The notes under the pieces were generated by a model. That model ran no database searches and was not told the DNA's origin. It saw only the letters and a list, made by a program, of their open reading frames with translations. Both the position numbers and the translations under genes were made by a program. 9,524 nucleotides of DNA. Origin: Alphaproteobacteria bacterium. Its GTDB lineage: Bacteria; Pseudomonadota; Alphaproteobacteria; Rhizobiales; Devosiaceae. Positions 1-6,128 of this stretch are shown here, piece by piece (the first letter of the stretch is position 1; the number at the start of each line of letters is the position of its first letter). The stretch is taken from positions 1-9,524 of the forward strand of contig JAJRRJ010000163.1 of NCBI GenBank assembly GCA_024279575.1, read 5' to 3'.

Positions 1-33
1 GGATTTTCAAATTGTTAGGGTTAAATCTTAAGG

Positions 34-49
34 TTAATCCGCTTTTAAC
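34..49 (+). promoter_or_regulatory. Putative CtrA binding box upstream of the porin gene
   Basis: The sequence TTAATCCGCTTTTAAC fits the full alphaproteobacterial CtrA consensus, TTAA-N7-TTAAC, without mismatch. Two further TTAA tetramers lie at 21-24 and 28-31, so the stretch is rich in half-sites. The box ends 59 bases before the porin start codon, a suitable place for promoter control. CtrA is a cell-cycle response regulator, and envelope genes including Brucella omp25 are reported targets. The match is seen; binding is inferred. The region is AT-rich, so a chance match is possible. Confidence 0.45.
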
Positions 50-108
50 GAAATTACGGCATGTTGAATTCTATCGACCATATGTTGGTTTAAAAAAGGA
101 TTTATAAA

Positions 109-840
109 ATGCGTAAGCTGCTTGCTGTATCTGTTTCAGCGGTTATGGCGCTAACCGTCGCCCCGATGTCTATTGTTGGTTCGGCATATGGTGCTGATAT
201 ACCCCAATATGTTCCCCCCACATACGATATTCCTGATCTTCCCCCAGTTGATTATGGTTTGGGTGGGTCTTTTTATCTTCGCGGGTCGGTTGCCGGTGCC
301 ATGTGGCAGGCAACGGATGGCACCTATTGCGGGTGCGTAGCCACATTTGAGACGCCCGGGTATGGCTATAGCGTTGGTGTTGGCTTTGGTTATGAAACCG
401 GGGATGGCCTTCGTGGTGATGTAACAATCGATTATTTCAGCATTGACGACCTGACAACAACCGGGGCAACCCATACGGTTGATTTGCGCACCGGCCTTTT
501 GCTGGTGAACGCATATTATGATATTTCCCTTGATGGCTATAGTTCAGCCAATGGCGGTTTTGGCGCCTATGTCGGGGCCGGTATTGGTTTTGCTAAAAAC
601 TACTCGGATGTTGAAGATGCTGTTCCTGCCCAGATTGCCTGGGGTACATCAGTTGAAGCTGCTGCTGCGGTGATGGTTGGTGTGACCTATGATATGGGTA
701 ATATGGTTGCAGATCTTGGCTATCGTGGTGTTTATATGAACAAGGTGATGAGCCAGCCACCTGCGGCGCCCCCTCCCTATTTGATCAATAATAACTTTCT
801 GCATGAAATTCGTGGCACGTTGCGTTATCGCTTCAACTAA
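109..840 (+). CDS. Outer-membrane beta-barrel protein, Omp25/Omp31-like porin family
   Basis: The predicted product is a 243-residue secreted outer-membrane protein. Residues 1 to about 28 form a Sec signal peptide: MRK, a hydrophobic core, then a small-residue site around SAYG/A-D. A proline-rich linker (about 31-48) precedes GGSFYLRGSVAG, which resembles the first strand of Omp25/Omp31-like barrels. The rest alternates Gly/aromatic strands and ends in GTLRYRFN, a beta-signal-like tail, although the last residue is Asn rather than the usual Phe. AAGGA at 96-100 lies 8 bases before the ATG and supports this start. A Cys-Gly-Cys at 74-76, in a predicted surface loop, is unusual for such proteins. 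The gene appears monocistronic, with a possible CtrA box upstream and a terminator downstream. The barrel call is confident; the exact subfamily and any transport or adhesion role are not established. Confidence 0.82.
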   Translation: MRKLLAVSVSAVMALTVAPMSIVGSAYGADIPQYVPPTYDIPDLPPVDYGLGGSFYLRGSVAGAMWQATDGTYCGCVATFETPGYGYSVGVGFGYETGDGLRGDVTIDYFSIDDLTTTGATHTVDLRTGLLLVNAYYDISLDGYSSANGGFGAYVGAGIGFAKNYSDVEDAVPAQIAWGTSVEAAAAVMVGVTYDMGNMVADLGYRGVYMNKVMSQPPAAPPPYLINNNFLHEIRGTLRYRFN

Positions 841-868
841 AGCCACTTACCTGCAATAAACATGATTT

Positions 869-902
869 AACGGCGTTTCTTTTTGTAAGAAGCGCCGTTT
901 TT
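869..902 (+). terminator. Rho-independent terminator of the porin gene
   Basis: A 13-bp stem (869-881 with 887-899) closes a 5-base loop and runs into a T tract (898-902). The core is AACGGCG/CGCCGTT, with one G-U wobble between 876 and 892. It starts 28 bases after the porin stop codon. On the opposite strand the wobble becomes an A-C mismatch and the T tail is poor, so it should act mainly on the plus strand, although it also lies just beyond the end of the convergent minus-strand operon. Confidence 0.88.
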
Positions 903-923
903 GGTTGGGTAATGCCAGTTTGT

Positions 924-1157
924 TTATTGGTTTTTGCGGCGTTTCCAGAAAAGCACTACTGCCAATAGCAGGAAAATCAGGGCCAGTGTCATCCATACAA
1001 TTCCGGCTTGTTCAAGATACACCGTGTTTGTTTCACTGTCATAGCACCGGCCCAGATCATTAAAGCACTCTTTCCAGCGAAAATGACGCTCGTAATATGC
1101 GTAAAAGAAAAAGGCTGAAGTGGAAGCACATAAATAGGCAAACATTCTTCTAAGCAT
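924..1157 (-). CDS. Small two-helix inner-membrane protein, function unknown
   Basis: The 77-residue product has two hydrophobic segments, about residues 5-21 and 50-69, and ends in the basic tail KRRKNQ. The hydrophilic segment between them, with two cysteines in ECFNDLGRCYDSETNTVY, should face the periplasm if the basic C-terminus is cytoplasmic. Similar short proteins with a CFN-x-x-GRC-[FY]-D segment seem familiar from other proteobacteria, but that is recollection and I know no function. It starts 23 bases after the RHH gene on the same strand, so the two are probably cotranscribed. The upstream GAG-containing sequence is only a weak ribosome site. Met5 is an alternative start that would shorten the first segment. 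It may be the membrane partner of the neighbouring decayed SPFH system; this is inference from position. Confidence 0.62.
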   Translation of the reverse strand: MLRRMFAYLCASTSAFFFYAYYERHFRWKECFNDLGRCYDSETNTVYLEQAGIVWMTLALIFLLLAVVLFWKRRKNQ

Positions 1158-1180
1158 TTGTGTTTCTCAAAAACATCATA

Positions 1181-1396
1181 CTATTTCTTCTTTGTCTTGC
1201 TGGTTTCTTGTGGTGGAGTAAGCGTAACCTGAGGCGTTTGCTCTTTTAGTCTGTTTGCCCGACGCAATGCGTCCCTTAACACATATTCAATTTGCCCGTT
1301 AAGGGAACGCAACTCGTCATCTGACCAATGGGTCATCGCTAAAAGTATATCTTCATTGATACGCAGAAGATATGATTTGCGGGGTTTGGAGGGCAT
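1181..1396 (-). CDS. Arc-like ribbon-helix-helix DNA-binding protein
   Basis: The 71-residue protein has a compact RHH fold signature. Residues about 7-13 (KSYLLRI) are the DNA-contacting strand, 15-24 helix A, and 29-47 helix B with RSLNGQIEYVLRDAL. The pattern LR-S-[LV]-N-x-QIE matches Arc/MetJ-type proteins often labelled HicB-like or Arc-family. The tail after residue 52 is polar and lysine-rich, probably flexible. From memory, this subfamily is commonly encoded directly after an SPFH/Band-7 gene, and the sequence just upstream here is the remnant of such a gene, ending 13 bases before this start codon. The ribosome site is weak and A-rich, as expected if translation was once coupled to the SPFH gene. 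The frame itself is intact. It may repress its own operon, but no operator was identified. Confidence 0.75.
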   Translation of the reverse strand: MPSKPRKSYLLRINEDILLAMTHWSDDELRSLNGQIEYVLRDALRRANRLKEQTPQVTLTPPQETSKTKKK

Positions 1397-1409
1397 TGCT
1401 TTTTTCGTT

Positions 1410-1576
1410 TTAATAAATGGAACCGGTATTGATCACAGGCTAAGTCGTTCCATCCGAGCATAGCACAACCAGAAGATTGCTCACCATGCCAACGGCCCCT
1501 TCCACAATCAGGGAACGTGCTGCAATGACGGCACCGGCTGTTAGCACTGCAACATGGCTTGTGCGATTTCGCTGGG
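1410..1576 (-). pseudogene. Remnant of an SPFH/Band-7 family gene, C-terminal end only
   Basis: Read on the minus strand, 1576-1538 encodes PSEIAQAMLQ followed by TGC, a TAA stop (1541-1543) and CAG. One base is then missing: only CC remains at 1536-1537 where a codon is expected. The next frame, 1535-1410, reads GAVIAARSLIVEGAVGMV, then SNLLVVLCSDGTT, a TAG stop (1440-1442), PVINTGSIY and a natural TAA. This matches, as I recall it, the C-terminus of SPFH proteins encoded next to Arc-type RHH genes: EIAQAMLQRQQAGAVIAAR, then IVEGAVGMV, a stretch of roughly 25 residues absent here, then SNLLVVLCSD and QPVVNTGSLY. TGC-TAA fits CGC-CAA, and TAG fits CAG, each changed by C-to-T. No upstream SPFH coding was recognised, so the promoter and about 80% of the gene appear lost. 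The family assignment rests on remembered consensus; the lesions are read directly. Confidence 0.75.
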
Positions 1577-1620
1577 CTGTCGCCTAAATCATTTACCCAA
1601 ATTAGCACTTGATTTTTATT

Positions 1621-1692
1621 TTGAAGGGGCGTAGTTCCCGCAGCGGGCCACCCCTCCCCAACGAGGGGCGCCTATCTGAAAGGGTAGTCAAA
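1621..1692 (+). promoter_or_regulatory. Structured serC leader, likely serC RNA motif
   Basis: Immediately before serC are two GC-rich hairpins. The first is CCC(GCAGC)GGG at 1637-1647, and the second is CCCCTC/GAGGGG, pairing 1651-1656 with 1663-1668 around a 6-base loop. A purine-rich AAAGGG ribosome site follows at 1679-1684. Arrangement, position and the C/G-rich second hairpin resemble the alphaproteobacterial serC RNA motif, a candidate cis-regulator described upstream of serC-serA. Its ligand is not known to me. A second purine-rich segment upstream (about 1623-1629, GAAGGGG) could compete for the C-rich strand, giving alternative folds. No clear promoter was identified. The identity with the Rfam motif is from memory, not a covariance search. 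Confidence 0.6.
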
Positions 1693-2871
1693 ATGACAGA
1701 TATTAAAGTGGCAAACGCCACAAAACCGGACATGTGTCCGGCCAATCCCAATTTTTCCTCTGGTCCCTGCACCAAGCGTCCCGGCTGGCATGTCGGTGTG
1801 CTTGAAAACGCACTTGTGGGGCGATCCCATCGTTCAAAACCGGGCAAGGCCCGGATTAAACAGGCGATGGACCTTACCCGTCAATTGCTTGAAATACCTG
1901 ACGATTATCTTGTGGGCATTGTTCCCGCATCGGATACCGGTGCCATGGAAATGGCTATGTGGAGCTTGCTTGGTGCGCGCGGAGTTGATGTGCTGGCATG
2001 GGAGAGTTTTGGGGCCGGGTGGGTTACCGATATTCAAAAGCAGCTCAAGCTTGATGATGTGCGGGTGCTCAAAAGTGTCTATGGGCAATTGCCTGATCTG
2101 GAGAAGATTGATTTTGATCGCGACGTGATTTTTACCTGGAACGGCACCACTTCGGGGGTGCGGGTTCCTGATGCGAACTGGATTGATTCAGAGCGTCAAG
2201 GTTTAACAATTTGTGATGCAACTTCAGCAGTTTATGCGCAGGATCTGGACTTTTCCAAGCTCGATGTGACAACCTTTTCCTGGCAGAAAGTGCTGGGGGG
2301 GGAAGCGGCGCATGGCATGTTGATTTTATCGCCCCGGGCTGTGGAACGGTTAGAGAGTTTTACCCCGGACCGGGCTCTGCCCAAGATTTTTCGCCTTACC
2401 AAAAACGGTAAACTGAATCGTGGCATTTTTGATGTTGCCACCATCAATACCGTCTCAATGCTGGCGGTTGAAGATGTGATTGATGCGTTGGAATGGGGCC
2501 TTTCTATCGGCGGTCTCAAGGGCATGCAGGCTCGCGCCGATGCCAATGAAAAGGTAATTGCTGATTGGGTGCAAGCCACTGAGTGGGTTGAGTTTTTGGC
2601 TAAAGTTCCTGAACAGAGATCCAACACTTCGGTATGTTTAACAATCGCTGATCCGGCGGTGCTTGCACTACCTTTAGATGAGCAGTCCGCATTTGCAAAA
2701 CGGCTGGTTTCCAGACTTGATGAGGCGGGTGTCGCCTATGATATCGGGGCCTATCGTGATGCGCCTTCGGGCCTAAGGATATGGTGCGGGTCAACGGTTG
2801 AAGCTGATGATCTCAAGGCGCTGACTCCGTGGCTGGACTGGGCTTTTGCGAGCGAAAAATCCTCCCTGTAA
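1693..2871 (+). CDS. serC: Phosphoserine aminotransferase
   Basis: SerC converts 3-phosphohydroxypyruvate and glutamate to 3-phosphoserine and 2-oxoglutarate in the cytoplasm, the second step of serine synthesis; it can also serve pyridoxal phosphate synthesis. The 392-residue product is the length usual for the alphaproteobacterial form. NPNFSSGPC near residue 18 is the substrate-binding start of the fold; PASDTGAMEMAMWSLLG contributes to cofactor binding; FTWNGTTSGVRVP and ICDATSA follow. TFSWQKVLGGE carries the PLP Schiff-base lysine, Lys199. RSNTSVC and YRDAPSGLRIWCG complete the C-terminal domain. ATG 1693 is chosen because AAAGGG lies at 1679-1684 and the extra upstream residues of the longer frame would be encoded by the leader hairpins. 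serA follows after 155 bases, so the genes probably form a serine operon controlled by the leader. No catalytic residue appears missing. Confidence 0.95.
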   Translation: MTDIKVANATKPDMCPANPNFSSGPCTKRPGWHVGVLENALVGRSHRSKPGKARIKQAMDLTRQLLEIPDDYLVGIVPASDTGAMEMAMWSLLGARGVDVLAWESFGAGWVTDIQKQLKLDDVRVLKSVYGQLPDLEKIDFDRDVIFTWNGTTSGVRVPDANWIDSERQGLTICDATSAVYAQDLDFSKLDVTTFSWQKVLGGEAAHGMLILSPRAVERLESFTPDRALPKIFRLTKNGKLNRGIFDVATINTVSMLAVEDVIDALEWGLSIGGLKGMQARADANEKVIADWVQATEWVEFLAKVPEQRSNTSVCLTIADPAVLALPLDEQSAFAKRLVSRLDEAGVAYDIGAYRDAPSGLRIWCGSTVEADDLKALTPWLDWAFASEKSSL

Positions 2872-2879
2872 CATATGCA

Positions 2880-2941
2880 AATTCACCTGTTTTTTTGCCA
2901 AATGACAGGCGAATTACAGGCGAATTACAGCACAATGACAG
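2880..2941 (+). repeat. Nested direct and inverted repeats in the serC-serA spacer
   Basis: ACAGGCGAATT occurs twice head to tail at 2905-2915 and 2916-2926, followed by a third partial ACAG at 2927-2930. AATTCACCTGT at 2880-2890 is the reverse complement of either copy with one mismatch, so it could pair with either one, the nearer across a 14-base loop that begins with a T run (2890-2896). AATGACAG also recurs at 2901-2908 and 2934-2941. The repeats are seen directly. They could be an attenuation or processing element, repeated operators, or a slippage duplication; no known motif was recognised. Confidence 0.6.
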
Positions 2942-3026
2942 CAAAACTTTAGAAAAAAAATCGAATAGAAAATTAAATTTATCCCCTGACCAATTTTTAC
3001 AACGGGGAAACTAACAGGAGGCTTCA

Positions 3027-4610
3027 ATGCCTAAAGTTCTGGTATCCGACAAACTCAGCCCAACGGCTGTTCAGGTTTTCAAAGACAATAATGTTGACGT
3101 GGATTATTTGCCCGATGTGGGCAAAGATAAAGAAAAGCTGCTTGAGATTATCGGGCAGTATGATGGGCTGGCAATTCGTTCGGCGACCAAGGTGACGCAA
3201 AAAATTATTGATGCTGCCAGCAATCTCAAGGTTGTAGGGCGTGCTGGAATCGGGGTGGACAATGTGGACATTCCCGCGGCAACCGCCAAGGGTATTATTG
3301 TAATGAACACCCCGTTTGGAAATTCCATCACCACGGCGGAACATGCTATTTCACTGATGCTGGCGCTGGCACGGCAAATCCCGGAGGCGGATGCTTCAAC
3401 ACGGGCGTCAAAGTGGGAAAAATCGCGCTTTATGGGGGTTGAGGTCACCAACAAGATCTTTGGTTTGATTGGATGTGGCAATATTGGATCAATCGCTGCG
3501 GACCGGGCGCAGGGGTTGCGGATGAAAGTAATTGCTTTTGATCCGTTTTTAACACCGGAACGCGCGCTTGAACTTGGGGTCGAAAAAGTTGAGCTGGATG
3601 GCCTTTTGGCGCGCGCTGATTTCATTTCCCTGCACACGCCGCTGATTGATGCGACCCGGAATATTTTGAATGCAGAAGCGTTTGAAAAAATGAAGGATGG
3701 TATGCGGATTATCAATTGTGCGCGTGGCGGGTTGATTGATGAAGCGGCGCTGGCCGACGCCCTTAAAAGCGGCAAGGTAAAGGGGGCGGCGCTTGATGTA
3801 TTTGAAAGCGAACCTGCCAAAGATAATCCGTTGTTTGAATTGCCCAACGTGATTTGCACCCCTCACCTCGGGGCCTCCACCAGCGAAGCGCAGGAGAATG
3901 TAGCGGTGCTGGTGGCGGAGCAATTGTCGGCCTATCTCAACGATGGTGAAATTACCAATGCCCTTAACTTCCCTTCCATTTCTGCCGAAGAAGCGCCCCG
4001 GTTAACGCCTTTTGTCAAGCTGGCTGAAATACTTGGCTCATTTGCCGGGCAGTTGACCCAGACCGGTATCACGGGGGTGAAAATAGAATATGAGGGTGAT
4101 GTTGCTCAGATGAATGTAAAGCCGATGAGTGCGGCGGCGCTGACCGGTTTGTTGCGGCCACTTCTGGGGGAAGTGAATATGGTTTCTGCCCCGGCGCTGG
4201 CCAGGGAGCGTGGCATAGTGGTGGAAGTCACAACCCGTGAGCAACAGGGCGCTTATGAAAATTATATTCGCATCACAATCCAAAGTGAAACGCAGGAACG
4301 CTCGGTTGCCGGCACCATTTTTGCCGATGGCGAACCCCGGCTTATTCAGGTTAAAGGCATCAATATGGATGCGGCTTTGTCTCAGGATATGCTTTATATC
4401 ACCAATGAGGACAAGCCGGGCTTTATCGGACGGCTGGGCACATTGCTTGGGGATCTGCAAATAAACATCGCCAACTTTAATCTGGGTCGGATGGCCGAGG
4501 GCGAGGGGGCCATTGCACTGCTTAATATTGATAGTGAAATGAGGTCGGAGCAATTGGCAAAGGTGGCAAAGCTTGAAGGGGTGACGCAGGCAACTTCGTT
4601 GCGGTTTTAG
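3027..4610 (+). CDS. serA: D-3-phosphoglycerate dehydrogenase
   Basis: SerA oxidises 3-phosphoglycerate to 3-phosphohydroxypyruvate with NAD, the committed step of serine synthesis. The 527-residue length marks the long type I enzyme found in many alphaproteobacteria, Bacillus and animals. RAGIGVDNVDI and NSITTAEHAI belong to the N-terminal and cofactor regions; the Rossmann loop GCGNIG is at 149-154. The catalytic set is complete: Arg233 in CARGG, Glu262 in DVFESEP and His280 in TPHLGAS, with the same spacing as in the human enzyme. An intervening ASB-like domain (about 320-440) and a C-terminal ACT domain from about 454 (ITNEDKPGFIGRLG) follow; ACT domains usually mediate serine feedback. 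The start is fixed by a perfect AGGAGG at 3016-3021, five bases before ATG. serC lies upstream on the same strand. Whether the spacer contains a separate serA promoter is unresolved. Confidence 0.97.
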   Translation: MPKVLVSDKLSPTAVQVFKDNNVDVDYLPDVGKDKEKLLEIIGQYDGLAIRSATKVTQKIIDAASNLKVVGRAGIGVDNVDIPAATAKGIIVMNTPFGNSITTAEHAISLMLALARQIPEADASTRASKWEKSRFMGVEVTNKIFGLIGCGNIGSIAADRAQGLRMKVIAFDPFLTPERALELGVEKVELDGLLARADFISLHTPLIDATRNILNAEAFEKMKDGMRIINCARGGLIDEAALADALKSGKVKGAALDVFESEPAKDNPLFELPNVICTPHLGASTSEAQENVAVLVAEQLSAYLNDGEITNALNFPSISAEEAPRLTPFVKLAEILGSFAGQLTQTGITGVKIEYEGDVAQMNVKPMSAAALTGLLRPLLGEVNMVSAPALARERGIVVEVTTREQQGAYENYIRITIQSETQERSVAGTIFADGEPRLIQVKGINMDAALSQDMLYITNEDKPGFIGRLGTLLGDLQINIANFNLGRMAEGEGAIALLNIDSEMRSEQLAKVAKLEGVTQATSLRF

Positions 4611-4648
4611 CGGTTTGCGGGCTTGACCTCTGATATGTACTGGACTGG

Positions 4649-4671
4649 ATCACCCGGTTAAACCGGGTGAT
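4649..4671. repeat. Perfect 23-bp palindrome between serA and aroA
   Basis: ATCACCCGGTT (4649-4659) and AACCGGGTGAT (4661-4671) are exact reverse complements around a single A. As RNA this gives a 10-bp stem with a three-base loop, 39 bases after the serA stop. It is followed by a G-rich stretch, not a T tract, on the plus strand, and there is no T tract on the other strand either, so it is not a standard intrinsic terminator. It may be an operator for a dimeric regulator, an RNA-stabilising 3' hairpin, or part of an aroA leader. TTGACCT at 4623-4629 and AGGTCAA at 4696-4702 are complementary and bracket it. Confidence 0.7.
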
Positions 4672-4765
4672 GGTGGGGTGGTCGGATTTGGCGACAGGTC
4701 AACCGGCATGATAACAAGGTAGCCAGCCATGTTGAGTGCTGTAACATGACCTTCCCGACTTTTTT

Positions 4766-4769
4766 GGAG
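4766..4769 (+). promoter_or_regulatory. Ribosome binding site deciding the aroA start
   Basis: GGAG lies six bases before the ATG at 4776. The upstream in-frame ATG at 4746 is preceded by no convincing ribosome site, and the ten residues it would add show no family signature. The 4776 start is therefore preferred. Confidence 0.72.
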
Positions 4770-4775
4770 AAACGA

Positions 4776-6119
4776 ATGAACATTTCTGACCTGCCTGATT
4801 CTGATACGCCGTGGACTTCTCTTAAGGGGGTAAAATCTGTCATGGTCGGGCCGATTAAGGAGCCGATTGTTGCCAAGGTGATGGTGTCGGGGTCCAAGTC
4901 TGTTTCAAACCGGGCGCTGATTTTGGCGGCGATGGCAACCGGGGAATCACATCTGTCCGGTCTTTTGCGCTCAGATGATACCTGGTGGTGCGCTGATGCG
5001 TTGAGGCGGCTGGGGGCAGAGATTGATTTTGAGGGGACCGATGCGCGCATTTCGGGCATTGGCCAGACACGCCCCAAATCAGGGAATCTGCATGTGGGGT
5101 CGGCAGGAACCATTTCGCGGTTTTTGCCACCCATGCTTGTTGCCGGGGAAGCAGGACAATGGAAAATTACCGCATCCAAGCAAATGAGCAAACGCCCGGT
5201 GGGACCATTGTTTGATGCGTTGCGCGCCGGTGGTGCGAAAATTGAGTGTAGTGAACAGGAAAACTGTTTTCCGGCAATTTTGCATGGGAACAGTTTTAAG
5301 GGCGGGAAATTATCCATGTCAGGGGCTGTTTCCAGCCAGTTTATTTCCGGTGTCCTTATGGGGGCGGGGGCGAGCAAACAAGGGGTTGATCTTGTTGTTG
5401 AGGGGGGCATTGTACAAAGCGAATATGTGCAGATTACCCTTGATGTTATGCGCCATTTTGGCGCAGAAGTTTCAGCAAATGGGAATTTCACCCGGTTTGA
5501 AGTGGCTCCAACCGGGTATGTTGGCAAGGATCTGGCGGTGGAGGCGGATGCGTCAACCGCAACCTATTTTGCAGCGCTGGCGGCGGTCACTCAGGGGCGG
5601 ATCACTTTGCTTAACCTTGGGAAAAAAACCCGCCAGCCTGATTATGGGTTTATGGAAATTCTGGAACGGATGGGCGCCAGCGTTAAGCGTGGTGAAGTTG
5701 AAACCACTATTGAAATGAAGGGCAAGCTTAAGGGCGGATTTGAGGTGGATATGCGCCCGTTATCTGATGCCACCTTGACATTGGCGGCCATTGCGCCGTT
5801 TGCCGATGGGCCTGTTCACATGCATTCAGTGGCCCATATTCGCCACCACGAGTGTGACCGCATTAGCGCCATGTGCCAGTCTCTGGCAGCAGTGGGGATA
5901 AAAGTTGAAGAATACGAGGATGGGCTGACGGTTTATCCCGGAGTGCCCAAATTTGGGATTCTTGATACGTTTGAAGACCATCGTATGGCCATGAGTCTGG
6001 CGGTGCTTGGCATTGCCGGGGCTGGAGTGGAATTGCTTGGTCCGGGATGTGTATCCAAAACCTGCCCCAGTTTTTTTGAGCAGTTGGCGGGCGTTGGGGC
6101 AAAGATTTCCGAGCAATAG
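4776..6119 (+). CDS. aroA: EPSP synthase family protein (3-phosphoshikimate 1-carboxyvinyltransferase), divergent
   Basis: AroA transfers the enolpyruvyl group of phosphoenolpyruvate (PEP) to shikimate 3-phosphate (S3P), the sixth step of the shikimate pathway. The 447-residue product shows the full two-domain fold: GSKSVSNRA (Lys41, Ser42, Arg46), SDDT, AGT (Gly111, Thr112), KRPVGPL (Arg140), SSQF (186-189), ASTATYF, PLSDAT (Asp331), HECDR (Glu359, Arg362), DHRMAM (His402, Arg403) and CVSKTCPSFF (Lys428). These cover the PEP and catalytic residues known in E. coli. Several positions differ: E. coli Asn94, Ser197, Asn336 and Lys340 correspond to Ser109, Gln214, His354 and His358; the last three contact S3P in E. 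coli. It follows serA by 165 bases and meets slyX end to end. It may be the only AroA of this organism or a paralog with another phosphorylated acceptor; the window cannot decide. The fold is certain, the substrate less so. Confidence 0.85.
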   Translation: MNISDLPDSDTPWTSLKGVKSVMVGPIKEPIVAKVMVSGSKSVSNRALILAAMATGESHLSGLLRSDDTWWCADALRRLGAEIDFEGTDARISGIGQTRPKSGNLHVGSAGTISRFLPPMLVAGEAGQWKITASKQMSKRPVGPLFDALRAGGAKIECSEQENCFPAILHGNSFKGGKLSMSGAVSSQFISGVLMGAGASKQGVDLVVEGGIVQSEYVQITLDVMRHFGAEVSANGNFTRFEVAPTGYVGKDLAVEADASTATYFAALAAVTQGRITLLNLGKKTRQPDYGFMEILERMGASVKRGEVETTIEMKGKLKGGFEVDMRPLSDATLTLAAIAPFADGPVHMHSVAHIRHHECDRISAMCQSLAAVGIKVEEYEDGLTVYPGVPKFGILDTFEDHRMAMSLAVLGIAGAGVELLGPGCVSKTCPSFFEQLAGVGAKISEQ

Positions 6120-6128
6120 GTCCTGGCC

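Noticed and set aside
1339..1608. An 89-codon minus-strand open frame with many cysteines
   Set aside because: It starts with GTG, overlaps the RHH gene and is out of frame with the SPFH remnant it covers; its Cys/His/Arg-rich translation is a frame shadow of that remnant.
1609..1692. A 28-residue N-terminal extension of SerC
   Set aside because: It would begin at a TTG without a ribosome site and be encoded by the leader hairpins; homologs start near ATG 1693.
2905..2930. The tandem ACAGGCGAATT units as a minimal CRISPR array
   Set aside because: The units are only 11 bp, directly abutting with no spacers, and no cas gene is present.
3104..3859. A 251-codon antisense frame within serA
   Set aside because: It is opposite an unambiguous SerA with complete catalytic motifs, has serine/alanine-rich shadow composition, and has no family signature.
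4649..4671. The palindrome as an ordinary serA terminator
   Set aside because: There is no T tract on either side, so it does not meet the standard intrinsic terminator pattern; it was listed as a repeat instead.
4746..4775. An upstream in-frame ATG for aroA
   Set aside because: It has no convincing ribosome site, whereas GGAG lies at the right distance from 4776.
4658..5527. A 289-codon antisense frame across aroA
   Set aside because: It lies opposite conserved AroA motifs and crosses the palindrome; its translation shows no recognisable domain.
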